Source: DATGEP01 sp035310125 (GTDB taxonomy: Bacteria > Chloroflexota > Ktedonobacteria > Ktedonobacterales > JADMIN01). From it: 58,220 nucleotides of DNA. This document shows, in pieces, positions 46,785-55,600 of this stretch. A program made the position numbers and the translations under genes. The notes beneath the pieces were generated by a model. It did no database searches, was not told the DNA's origin, and worked only from the letters and a program-made list of their open reading frames with translations. Position 1 is the stretch's first letter. The number at the start of each line of letters is the position of its first letter. The stretch spans positions 1 through 58,220 of the forward strand of contig DATGEP010000320.1 in assembly GCA_035310125.1 (NCBI GenBank), given 5' to 3'.

Positions 46785-48485
46785 ATGGCCGGGTGGAAGA
46801 CGCTCGATTTCATTGGCACGTTCCCCATGAACGGGCCGCGAAACGGCGCCGACAACGCGGCCGTCGATGGGGTGAACTTTAACCTTGAGCCCGGGTCGCT
46901 CACCGGCATTCCCGGGCTCAACGCCGTGCAGAATGTTTCCTGCTCGTCGGTGTTCCGCATCCCCACGGGCTCCGACCCTACGGATTGGACGTCTTCGTTC
47001 TGGATGCAGTTCGCCGACGCCGACACCAACGTCGTGCGGTCGCTTGTCGTCAATGACAGCTTCGAGCGCTACTATTGGACCTCGCCGAGCGGTGGCTTCA
47101 AATACGCGACGAAGGCGCAGATCCTTGCCGGGTCCACGCCGCTTAATGTTGGCGTCACCCCGCCCAACAGCTATTCGCTCGTAGCGTTCGCAGTGCCGGG
47201 GACGGGCGGCGCCGGGAACCCGCCTGTGACCGAAACCCGGTCATATGTGGTGTCATTCGTCTCGATCTACGGGGAAGAGTCGCAGCCCTGTAACCCCGCC
47301 AGCGGCACCGGCTACGCCGACGCTCAGTGGCAGCTAAACGACATCCCGCAGCCCGTGGTCGTGACGGGCCAGGTGCCCATCAACGTCATACGGGTCTACC
47401 GCACTGTCTCGGCCAGCGACGGGTCGAGTAACTACTACAAGGTGACCGATCTAGCAGTAGGCGTCACGGTGTTTCTCGACACGGCGTCGGACACGGCCGT
47501 AACCGCCAACGAGATCATCCCTTCGACCACATGGACGCCGCCGCCGTCAAACCTCCAAGGACTTATCGCCATGCCGAATGGCATTATGGCCGGCTGGGTG
47601 GGGTCCACGGTTTATTTCTCAGAGCCCTTCCAGCCGCAATCCTGGCCCACGACCTATGAGCTGCAGACGCAGGACGCAATCGTGGGGATGGGCGTCTATG
47701 GCAACACGCTCGTCGTGCTCACCAGTGGTCGCCCGGTGCAGATCACGGGCGTGCGCCCCAACACCATGGCCATGTCGACGAACAACGTCGCTATCCCATG
47801 CCTATCGCGCCGCTCGATCGTTAGCTCGCCGGACGGGGTCTACTACGCCTCGGACAATGGCTTGATCCTAATCGGGCCCAATGGCATCGCCAATATCACC
47901 GAGCAGTTTGTCAGTCGCGAGGACTGGAACAACATCTATCTCCCGAAGAAGCTGATGGCGGTCTATGTGGCCGGCATGTATGTCGCACTGCGCAGCGACG
48001 GGACCGGGTTCTTGCTGCGCCCCGATGGATTGAACCTTGGGCTGGCGAAGTTGAACGCCGGGCAGATAGTGACAATGATCGGCGTGGATATTTGGTCGGG
48101 CAGGGTGTGGTCCGTCCTCAACGCCGCGGGTATCTACGAATACATGTGCGTGACGGCAAACCCCATGCCCTATACGTGGACGTCGCGCGAGTTCACCCTG
48201 CCGCAGCCTTGCAATCTCGGGGTGGCGCAGGTGTATTTCGACCCCCCGACTTATACGTTACCCGGCGGGGTAAGCGCGGTCACGCTTACGGTCTATGCCT
48301 ACCAGCGCGGCGCGACCGGCAACCAGAAGGTGACGGTATTCAGCGGGCCCGTCGACATCTCAGAGCGCGCGGTCCGCCTCCCCGCCTCCCTGCGCTCGGA
48401 TGTGTGGCAGATGTCGATCACCGCGTATGTCCGCGTCCACCAGCTCACGATCGCGACCTCCGTAAATGAGCTGAGGAGCGTCTAA
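46785..48485 (+). CDS. Tail nozzle/stabilisation-type protein
   Basis: The product has 566 residues. It has WKTLDFIGTFPMNGPRNGAD, VDGVNFNLEPGSLTGIPGLN, SFVSIYGEESQPCNPASGTG and a beta-propeller-like middle with NGIMAGWVGSTVYFSEPFQP, SPDGVYYASDNGLILIGPNG. This matches the tail-closing protein of podoviruses of the P22 gp10 type. Ends in a TAATG overlap. Palindrome at 48258 encodes LPGGVS. Confidence 0.6.
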   Translation: MAGWKTLDFIGTFPMNGPRNGADNAAVDGVNFNLEPGSLTGIPGLNAVQNVSCSSVFRIPTGSDPTDWTSSFWMQFADADTNVVRSLVVNDSFERYYWTSPSGGFKYATKAQILAGSTPLNVGVTPPNSYSLVAFAVPGTGGAGNPPVTETRSYVVSFVSIYGEESQPCNPASGTGYADAQWQLNDIPQPVVVTGQVPINVIRVYRTVSASDGSSNYYKVTDLAVGVTVFLDTASDTAVTANEIIPSTTWTPPPSNLQGLIAMPNGIMAGWVGSTVYFSEPFQPQSWPTTYELQTQDAIVGMGVYGNTLVVLTSGRPVQITGVRPNTMAMSTNNVAIPCLSRRSIVSSPDGVYYASDNGLILIGPNGIANITEQFVSREDWNNIYLPKKLMAVYVAGMYVALRSDGTGFLLRPDGLNLGLAKLNAGQIVTMIGVDIWSGRVWSVLNAAGIYEYMCVTANPMPYTWTSREFTLPQPCNLGVAQVYFDPPTYTLPGGVSAVTLTVYAYQRGATGNQKVTVFSGPVDISERAVRLPASLRSDVWQMSITAYVRVHQLTIATSVNELRSV

Positions 48486-49681
48486 TGGCCGGGTCCACCT
48501 GGGCCACGATCCCTGATCCGGCCCCCAGCCTGCCGAGCCTGCAGGCCTGCGCATTTGCGCTCAAGGAGAACGTCGAGCTCCTCACTGGGCAGCGCGGCCC
48601 GGTGACGCAATATTCCGTGCAGCAGCAAGTGCTGGACATTAAAAATGCCATCTCCAATGGCACCACGTCCATCACGGCGCGCATCACGCAGATCTATGAC
48701 GCCACCGTCAACCTGAATAACTCGCAATCGCTGGCCACGTTCATCACCGAGGTCACCGCCGAGGTTGACAATGCTCGCCAGGGACAACCTAGCCTATCCG
48801 CGAGGATCACACAGGTCGACCAGTCGCGCATCAACGGCGACAACGCGCTAGCGCAGAGCATCACCACGCTGACGTCGACGGTCAACACGAACAACACGAA
48901 CATCAACGCGTCCCTGACGTCCGAGGCGACAACTCGGGCCAGCTCTGACTCGGCGCTGTCGTCGAGCATCACCACCGTGAACGCGAGCGTCAACTCGATT
49001 TCAGCGAATGGGAACGTGTCGCTCGTGGCAACCGCGGCGCCAGGAGGCGCCAGCGCGGCTTACACATGGGAGCTCAGCGCCGGCGGCGTCTCGTGCGGTA
49101 TGACGGCTATCGCCAAGGTGGGCGGCGGCGGGGCCATCGCCTTCACGGCGACGAGCTTCACCCTGACGGATAGCGGCACGGCGACGCCGGTGTTCTCCTA
49201 TTCGAGCGGCGTGTTCACTTTCAACGTCCCGGTGTCCATCACCACGGCGAACATCGCCAATCTGGCGGTCACCAACGCCAAGATCGGTTCGCTCGCGGTC
49301 GCCAATGGCAACATGCAGAACGCCGCGGCCACTCAGGGAGCGTCAGGAACATCGTCGGGGCAAACGGCGTTCGCGACCTTGGCCACACGCGGGACCGGAT
49401 CGGTAGCTGTGTTCTGCCAGTTCACCGGCTCACCAGGCAACCTCTACCTGCCGCCCAGTGTTGGAAGCCTGCAGCTGTATATCGACGGGGTTCTCGTCAG
49501 CGCCATAACCAATAGCTACTCGCCGGCTTTTGTCGGCTCGACCCAATATACAAACTACCTCGAAACGACGCTCGTCTATGTGACGTCCCTGGCTGTGGGG
49601 TCGCACACGTTCGAAGTCTTCGACTCGAACCCGACCGGGCTCGGCGGCGTCACGGTCGTCGCATTGGAGCTCAGCAAATGA
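48485..49681 (+). CDS. Tail tip/fibre protein with coiled coil
   Basis: The product has 398 residues. ITARITQIYDATVNLNNSQS and LTSTVNTNNTNINASLTSEA form a long coiled-coil shaft, followed by a beta-rich C-terminal domain (AGGVSCGMTAIAKVGGGGAI, and a jelly-roll-like SGSVAVFCQF end). The layout resembles DUF1983-type phage central fibres. Confidence 0.6.
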   Translation: MAGSTWATIPDPAPSLPSLQACAFALKENVELLTGQRGPVTQYSVQQQVLDIKNAISNGTTSITARITQIYDATVNLNNSQSLATFITEVTAEVDNARQGQPSLSARITQVDQSRINGDNALAQSITTLTSTVNTNNTNINASLTSEATTRASSDSALSSSITTVNASVNSISANGNVSLVATAAPGGASAAYTWELSAGGVSCGMTAIAKVGGGGAIAFTATSFTLTDSGTATPVFSYSSGVFTFNVPVSITTANIANLAVTNAKIGSLAVANGNMQNAAATQGASGTSSGQTAFATLATRGTGSVAVFCQFTGSPGNLYLPPSVGSLQLYIDGVLVSAITNSYSPAFVGSTQYTNYLETTLVYVTSLAVGSHTFEVFDSNPTGLGGVTVVALELSK

Positions 49682-50082
49682 TCGATCCGAGCTACCTGCA
49701 GTCAGAGCCCTATGTGCGATATGACCCGGCCACCGGGGAGATAACCGCATGTGGACAGGTGGGCGTGGGGTTCGTCAATGACTGGAACACCGCCGGCACG
49801 GGGAGCTTCTTTCCCGACTATGGCACCTGCGACGCGCATTGGTTCGACACGTCGGTGTTCAAAGTTACCCCGAAAGGTAACTGCCCGGCGACCTTGTCGG
49901 GCGCCAGCCTGATCAATTGCCCGGTGCCGTCCAAGCTGACGATCTCGCAGAACTCTATCTTCCAGCAGACCTATGACGTCACCGAGTCGACGGTCGACCT
50001 GTCGTTTGAGCATCCAGGCACATATCAGCTGGTTCTCAAATCCCCGAAGTTCCTAACTGCCCAGTTCACGGTCACGATATGA
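49678..50082 (+). CDS. Small beta-rich tail protein
   Basis: The product has 134 residues from an ATGA junction. PYVRYDPATGEITACGQVGV, CDAHWFDTSVFKVTPKGNCP, then an Ig-like strand pattern to the end. Two Cys pairs may be structural. Tail or fibre accessory by position. Palindrome at 49865. Confidence 0.5.
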   Translation: MIDPSYLQSEPYVRYDPATGEITACGQVGVGFVNDWNTAGTGSFFPDYGTCDAHWFDTSVFKVTPKGNCPATLSGASLINCPVPSKLTISQNSIFQQTYDVTESTVDLSFEHPGTYQLVLKSPKFLTAQFTVTI

Positions 50083-50255
50083 AGATCCACCACACCACTG
50101 ACTACGCCCAGGCCAGGCGTATGGAATACCCGCCGCTCGAGGAGCTCGCCGACGCCCTTTACCACCAAGCGCAGGGCGACTCGAGCAAGCTCGCCGCCTA
50201 TCTCGAGAAGGTGGGCAAGGTGAAACAGCGCATAAAGAAGCCTTCCGGTGCATGA
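50079..50255 (+). CDS. Small conserved phage protein (tail region)
   Basis: The product has 58 residues; ATGA overlap at both ends. EYPPLEELADALYHQAQGDS fits the pattern YPPxxEQLDxLYHD of a family encoded in tail regions of many phages. A basic C-terminus KVGKVKQRIKKPSGA. Confidence 0.65.
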   Translation: MKIHHTTDYAQARRMEYPPLEELADALYHQAQGDSSKLAAYLEKVGKVKQRIKKPSGA

Positions 50256-50733
50256 CATTGTCATCAACAACGAGCGCATAGGGCGGCTGCTCGCTACGTG
50301 CGCAGACATCCCTTGGTTCGATGGCATGGCGACCATTGCCAGGGTGCGGGACAAGGAGATCCTGGGGGGTGTGCTGTTCACGGATTACACCGGTTCTAGC
50401 ATTTGCATTCATGTCCACGCTTTTGATAAGCGTTGGATCAATAAAGATATGCTTTGGGTGACGTTTCACTACCCTTTTATACAGCTGGGTGTCACGACTT
50501 TATTTGGCAAAGTCGAGGCGGCGAATAAACATGCACTTGATTTTGACTTGAAATTAGGGTTTAAGGAAGTAGCCATAATCCCGGATGTTTTCCCATCTGG
50601 CGCAATGGTTGTTCTGAGCATGTGCCGCCATAGCTGCCGCTGGCTCTCTCTCACCCCGAAGCACTTAAGAGCTGGGAATGGCGTATACAGAGGCACAGAG
50701 GCAGGCGCAGGCGCGCTACCGGGAGCGGAATAG
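50248..50733 (+). CDS. GNAT-like phage protein
   Basis: The product has 161 residues from GTG 50248. IGGVLFTDYTGS-type start (ILGGVLFTDYTGSSICIHVH), WINKDMLWVTFHYPFIQLGV, then LFGKVEAANKHALDFDLKLG and FKEVAIIP, the acetyltransferase-like fold seen in virion-region phage proteins. Bases 50370-50600 are much more A+T-rich than the rest. Its last 56 bases overlap the EndoVII gene. Confidence 0.6.
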   Translation: MHDIVINNERIGRLLATCADIPWFDGMATIARVRDKEILGGVLFTDYTGSSICIHVHAFDKRWINKDMLWVTFHYPFIQLGVTTLFGKVEAANKHALDFDLKLGFKEVAIIPDVFPSGAMVVLSMCRHSCRWLSLTPKHLRAGNGVYRGTEAGAGALPGAE

Positions 50734-51088
50734 GGAAACCCTTCGTGCCCGTAGCAGGACCGCTTATGCGTCCAATAAAGAGAAGGGCATAGCGCGCAGC
50801 AGAAAGTGGGCTGAGGAAAATAAGCCCCGCCTTCTTTGTAAGAAGTTGCAGGACAAATACGGTATCACAGCTGCGCAGAAAGCCGAGCTATTAGCCTCCC
50901 AGGGTGGCCGGTGTGCCATATGTGCGACAGATACGCCCTCTGGATTGGGGTGGGCTGTCGACCACTGCCACAGCACAAATGTGATCCGAGGAATACTGTG
51001 CCCGCACTGTAACACCATGCTTGGTTACGCGCGGGATAATATACAGACGCTACAGGCAGCAATCGTTTATCTTAGTAGGGGGGCATAG
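50678..51088 (+). CDS. EndoVII-type HNH nuclease, likely free-standing homing gene
   Basis: The product has 136 residues. A basic helical half (AQARYRERNRETLRARSRTA) is followed by GGRCAICATDTPSG (C79, C82), AVDHCHSTN (D95, H96, H98), VIRGILCPHCNTMLG (C108, C111, N112), the Endonuclease VII core. The ATG lies inside the GNAT-like gene. Lower G+C than the surrounding tail genes suggests recent insertion. Such genes spread by cleaving alleles that lack them. Confidence 0.8.
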   Translation: MAYTEAQRQAQARYRERNRETLRARSRTAYASNKEKGIARSRKWAEENKPRLLCKKLQDKYGITAAQKAELLASQGGRCAICATDTPSGLGWAVDHCHSTNVIRGILCPHCNTMLGYARDNIQTLQAAIVYLSRGA

Positions 51089-52387
51089 ATGGGCAGCAAA
51101 TCGAAGGCACCTCCCGCTCCTGACTACACGCCGATCGCGCAGGCCTCCGAGCAAGCCGCGCAGATCCAGGCGCAGACGGCGGCTGAGCAGCTGAATTGGG
51201 CGCAGCAAGAAGCTGCGATGAACACGCAGCAAAATCAGGCCGTGCTGAATTTCGACCAAGGCGTCGCCAACCAAGAGTTGGGGATGCAGCAGAAGACTAT
51301 GCAGTGGGCCGCGCAGGACCGGCAGAACTACAACCAGAATTTTGCGCCCATCGCGAAGGAATACGCGGCCAAGGCCAAGGGCTGGGACTCGCCGGGGCGT
51401 GAGCGGGCTATGGCCGGCGAGGCGGCGGGCACCGTCGCAAACCAGTTCGCCGGCGCAAAGCAAGCCAACATCGACCAGCTCGAGTCCTACGGCATCGACC
51501 CGTCGCAGACGCGCTACGCTGCGCTCAACCTCGGCACCAATCTCTCCGAGGCTGCGGCGACCGGCGCCGCGGCGAATAACGCCCGCATGCAGACTCAGCT
51601 ACAGGGTGAGCAATTGCTCGGCAACGCCGTCGCAGCTGGCCAGGGACAGCAGCAGCAGGCGGTCAATGACGTCGGCGCGTCGAACAGTTCCGGCAATAGC
51701 GCCGCGTCCAACACCAATCAGACGCTCAACAACTCTCTCGCGACAACGGCCAGCATCGGCAGCACCGAGGGCACCGCCCCGCAGTGGTCGTCGCTGTCGA
51801 ACGCGTCGCTCGGCACCTGGGGCAACGCCCTCAACATGGGATACCAAGATCAGCTGGCCGGGTTCCAAGCTAACCAGCAGGCCAGCTCGGGCGTCGGCGC
51901 GCTCATCGGCGCCACTGCCGGCATGGGCCTTGGTGCGTTCTACGGTGGCGGCAACTCGATCTTCAATGGCATCAAGAGCGCGCTGCCTGGCTTCGAAGCC
52001 GGCGGCGCGGTGCCAATGTTCGCCGCGGGCGGCGCCATCCCCGACTCGCAGGGCGCCATCCCGCTCGACGGCCGCGCCGGCGCCTCCGCTGTCCCCCCGG
52101 CTGCGTCGCCGTCAGGCGGCCGAGCGGTCGACGACGTTACGGCCCGGCTTAACGTGGGCGAGTTTATCGTGCCGAAGGACGTGGCTTCGTGGGAGGGCGA
52201 GAAGAACCTGCAGAAGCTTGTCCAGAAGGCTCGTAGTGAGCGCCAGGCCGCCGCGCAGCCGGGAGCTCCGCAGCAAAGCGCCATCCCTGTACCGCCCCAA
52301 GGCGCACCCCAAGGGATGCCCCGAGGAATGCCCCCGCATCCGGCGATGCAACGCCCCGCCGGCTCCATCCACGCCTTACCTGTGTAG
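51089..52387 (+). CDS. Internal virion protein, Gln/Ala-rich
   Basis: The product has 432 residues. Helical Gln/Ala-rich N-terminal half (AQIQAQTAAEQLNWAQQEAA), a hydrophobic Gly-rich stretch (SSGVGALIGATAGMGLGAFY) that could enter the membrane, then DDVTARLNVGEFIVPKDVAS, a motif of podovirus internal proteins. Probably ejected at infection. The stop lies inside palindrome 52376-52391. Confidence 0.65.
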   Translation: MGSKSKAPPAPDYTPIAQASEQAAQIQAQTAAEQLNWAQQEAAMNTQQNQAVLNFDQGVANQELGMQQKTMQWAAQDRQNYNQNFAPIAKEYAAKAKGWDSPGRERAMAGEAAGTVANQFAGAKQANIDQLESYGIDPSQTRYAALNLGTNLSEAAATGAAANNARMQTQLQGEQLLGNAVAAGQGQQQQAVNDVGASNSSGNSAASNTNQTLNNSLATTASIGSTEGTAPQWSSLSNASLGTWGNALNMGYQDQLAGFQANQQASSGVGALIGATAGMGLGAFYGGGNSIFNGIKSALPGFEAGGAVPMFAAGGAIPDSQGAIPLDGRAGASAVPPAASPSGGRAVDDVTARLNVGEFIVPKDVASWEGEKNLQKLVQKARSERQAAAQPGAPQQSAIPVPPQGAPQGMPRGMPPHPAMQRPAGSIHALPV

Positions 52388-52411
52388 GTAAAACCCAAAG
52401 GATCCCGCCCG

Positions 52412-55400
52412 GTGAGCATGGGAAGAGAGCTAAAAGACTTCGTCGCTGCTATGCAGGGCGGCGTCACTACCATGGTGCGCCTCGAGCAAGAGAGCGCCCG
52501 TGAGAAGCACTATGCGGCCATGGAGAAACTCTACGGCGCGCGGGAGAATATGTATAACTCCGCGGCGGCCAAGAACATGGCCAAGGCCGTGCCGCTCGAC
52601 CCCACCGGCGGCCAGCAGGCGATCCAAGACGCGGAGTCACGCGCGGGCGGCGGAAACCAGAACGCGGGCGGCCAGAACAACAGCCAGGGCGGCAATCCTG
52701 GGCGCACCCTCGAAGCCAGTGACCTCCAAAACCCTAACGCCCTAGTCGACAAGATCGTGCAGGGCGAGTCGGACGGCAACTGGAACGCGGTCTACGGCGG
52801 GGCCAAGATGGACCTGTCGAAGATGACGATCGCGCAGGTGCAGCAGCTACAACAGGGGATGAAGCAGAACCTCAATTCTACCGCGGTCGGCGGTCCGCAA
52901 TTCATCCAGAGCACGCTCGCCGGGCTCGTCCACCAGACGGGCATGGACCCGAACACGACGTATTTCACGCCCGACGTGCAGCGCCAGCTCGCCGTCACCC
53001 AGATCAATAACCGCGGCTTCCAAGCGTTCAAGGCGGGCAAGATCTCGCAGGGCCAGTTCCTCGACAATCTGTCCGAGGAGTGGGCTGCCCTGCCGGGCTC
53101 GAACGGCGCCGGCCATTGGGACGGCTATAATGGCAACAAGGCGCGCGTCGCGCTCGGCAGCTCGATCACTCAGGGCACCGCACCTGTGACGCCGGTGCAG
53201 CGCGGCCCGGTCGGTGCAATTCCGGCCGGTGGATCCACGCCCGCTACTCCCGCTGCGCCCAAGCAGCAGCCGTCGACGCCCTCTGCTGTAGCTTCCTCGG
53301 CTGGCACCCCCACGCCGGCGGCGCCCTCTCAGGCTTCGCCCGCTCAGGGATCGCCGAGCGCTCTACCCGTGGCGGCGCAACCCACCTATCGGACGCCGGA
53401 CGGCACCACATATGCCGGCGATAACGCCGCGAATATCCCCGGCGCGACTTTGGTCCCCGCTGCCGCGCAGCAGGCCCAGGCACAACAGCCAACGCAAGCT
53501 TTCGCCGAGGGCGGCGAGGTGGGCAACGACGTCGACCAAGAAGCCGCCAACACCGACGCCGAGGACTCGGCTGAGGAGCAATACGGCGAGATGGAAGACC
53601 AGGGGCAGGCGCAGCAGATGGCCGCCGCGCAGCCCGAGGCGCTTCCGGTGGGCCCCGCGCAGGATCAGCAGGGCGGCCCACAAGCCCAGTCGCAGGACCC
53701 GCAGCATGTGAGCTCGTCCGACGTAGCGGACGCTGTCCATGCCGGGCTTGGCTACCTTGGCCAGCACTACGGGCTGAGCAGCCAGGGTGCGGTGCCCGAC
53801 GAGACGCACGGTCAGAACGTCAAGCGCTTCGCCAGCAACGAGGGGGCTCCGTCGTCGGCCGACATTGACGCCGCGCGGCGCGCCGTCGATCCGGATGGCC
53901 ACCTCACAGAGGGCCAGCGCAACATGGTCGCGCTGTATCAGGGCTGGAAATTCTTCATCGGGCACGGCGACCCGAACAAGGCAGCGTCCTATGCCGGCCA
54001 GTTCTTGATGGCAGCCCGCGCCGAGTCCCAGGCGGCGGGGGAGCGCGCCCAGGCGGCTCTCAAGCAGGGCGACATGGGCACCGCGGCGAAGGAGATCCAG
54101 AAGGCCTATGACAGCGTTCCGGATGGCGTGCAGATGCAGGTTGGCCACCCCGATAAGGATGGCGTGCCGTTTCGCATGCTCGACGAGAATGGCCAAGTTA
54201 CCCAGCAGGGTAAGGCCACGATGGATCAGCTGATGTATATCACGACGGGCATGAAGAACGGCTCGGCGTGGTTCGATGCCATGTCCGGCGCCGGATCCAA
54301 GAGCTCGGCCGCGCAGCAGGCGGCGCAGCAGCGCCAGCAGGCGGCGACGGCGTTCGACGCATCGCGCAACCCGCAGCAGCTCAGCGACTTCGAGAAGACG
54401 CTCAACCCGCAGCAGCTACAACTGTTCAACCAGATGACGCCGCAGGACAAGATGGCGCGCGTGCAGCAGTTCCAGAAGCAGCAGGTTGCCCAGGTCCAGG
54501 CACAGAACGACCAGATGTTCGCCCAGAAGTATGGCGCCATCCGCCAGGCGCAGGACGAGCTCCAAGGGGCCATCCAGCAGAGCGGCGGGGCGACGAACAC
54601 CGACATCGTTAGCGCTGCCCAGATGAAGCTGCGCGCCGCGCAGAACGAGGCCGTGCGCTGGGTGCAGAGCGATCCCGGCCGCGCCAGCTACGTGCAGAAG
54701 CTCGAGGGCAATCTCTTCGGCCGCAGCGCACCAGGCGCATCCCCTGGCGTCGCCGGCGCACCGGCGGCCCCCGGCGCACCGCGCCAGGCGGGCACCTCGA
54801 AGACCGAGCGCGCCAATTCGGCGATCGACGCCGACACCGCTGCCGCGATCAAGACGGACCGCTCGCAGGCCCTCGCGCCTCTCAATGGCATGTCCGACGA
54901 AGACTTCCGCAATGGCGGCGGGGCGACGGTCGCCGGCAAGGCCAACTCGGAGAGCGCGCTCGACGTTGCAGACGGCGCCTACCGCAAGGCCACGCAGGGC
55001 ACGAAGGGGCTCAGCGAGAACTCGCGCCTCGGCGGATCCAACGGCAACGACATCTACGCGCCCATCAACCAGGCCATGAAGAACCAATTCGGGGAGACGA
55101 TGACCAAGGCCCCCGAGATGGAGGACAGCCGCAACGCGATCACCGGCGTCGCCACCAAGCTCCTGCAGGGCAACCAAGTGTCGCCCCAGGCTGCGGTTCG
55201 CTTCGTCAAAGTGGCGACGGATCCTGACGCCAAGATGCAAATCGACTCGAAGACGGGCCGCGTGCGCTTCGGCGACAAGGTGCAACCGATGTATCTTGAC
55301 CGCGAGGGCATCACCATGCTCGCCAATCTGCGCGGGCAGGCGGCGAAGAAGCCTGACGCTCCCGCCGCGCCTCCCACTGCCAAAGGTGGCGGCGCTTCCA

Positions 55401-55600
55401 TCGGCTCGATCGCTGGGCAACAAGGCCCTGGGCCGGCGGATCCGGATAAGCGCTCGTGGCTCGAGAACGCCGGGATGCTTCGCCGGCCACCGTCGCAGGC
55501 GGCGCCGGCCACCCCTGGAACCACCGGCAACCAACTCCCTAAGAAGCCGGCCCCCGCTGCGCTTCCGATCACAGGTTTCAACGGCGCCGGTGAACCGTAA
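52412..55600 (+). CDS. Internal virion protein with lysozyme-like domain
   Basis: The product has 1062 residues from GTG 52412, or ATG 52418. A muramidase-like part at about 108-230 has KIVQGESDGNWNAVYGGAKM, GGPQFIQSTLAGLVHQTGMD and LPGSNGAGHWDGYNGNKARV. Long Ala/Gln/Pro stretches and coiled coils follow. Proteins of this layout are packaged, ejected, and locally open the peptidoglycan for DNA entry. Palindrome at 54198. Confidence 0.65.
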   Translation: MSMGRELKDFVAAMQGGVTTMVRLEQESAREKHYAAMEKLYGARENMYNSAAAKNMAKAVPLDPTGGQQAIQDAESRAGGGNQNAGGQNNSQGGNPGRTLEASDLQNPNALVDKIVQGESDGNWNAVYGGAKMDLSKMTIAQVQQLQQGMKQNLNSTAVGGPQFIQSTLAGLVHQTGMDPNTTYFTPDVQRQLAVTQINNRGFQAFKAGKISQGQFLDNLSEEWAALPGSNGAGHWDGYNGNKARVALGSSITQGTAPVTPVQRGPVGAIPAGGSTPATPAAPKQQPSTPSAVASSAGTPTPAAPSQASPAQGSPSALPVAAQPTYRTPDGTTYAGDNAANIPGATLVPAAAQQAQAQQPTQAFAEGGEVGNDVDQEAANTDAEDSAEEQYGEMEDQGQAQQMAAAQPEALPVGPAQDQQGGPQAQSQDPQHVSSSDVADAVHAGLGYLGQHYGLSSQGAVPDETHGQNVKRFASNEGAPSSADIDAARRAVDPDGHLTEGQRNMVALYQGWKFFIGHGDPNKAASYAGQFLMAARAESQAAGERAQAALKQGDMGTAAKEIQKAYDSVPDGVQMQVGHPDKDGVPFRMLDENGQVTQQGKATMDQLMYITTGMKNGSAWFDAMSGAGSKSSAAQQAAQQRQQAATAFDASRNPQQLSDFEKTLNPQQLQLFNQMTPQDKMARVQQFQKQQVAQVQAQNDQMFAQKYGAIRQAQDELQGAIQQSGGATNTDIVSAAQMKLRAAQNEAVRWVQSDPGRASYVQKLEGNLFGRSAPGASPGVAGAPAAPGAPRQAGTSKTERANSAIDADTAAAIKTDRSQALAPLNGMSDEDFRNGGGATVAGKANSESALDVADGAYRKATQGTKGLSENSRLGGSNGNDIYAPINQAMKNQFGETMTKAPEMEDSRNAITGVATKLLQGNQVSPQAAVRFVKVATDPDAKMQIDSKTGRVRFGDKVQPMYLDREGITMLANLRGQAAKKPDAPAAPPTAKGGGASIGSIAGQQGPGPADPDKRSWLENAGMLRRPPSQAAPATPGTTGNQLPKKPAPAALPITGFNGAGEP

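Noticed and set aside
54416..55534. Leftward frame of 372 codons inside the internal virion gene
   Set aside because: Arg/Gly/Leu-rich antisense shadow with no motif or ribosome site.
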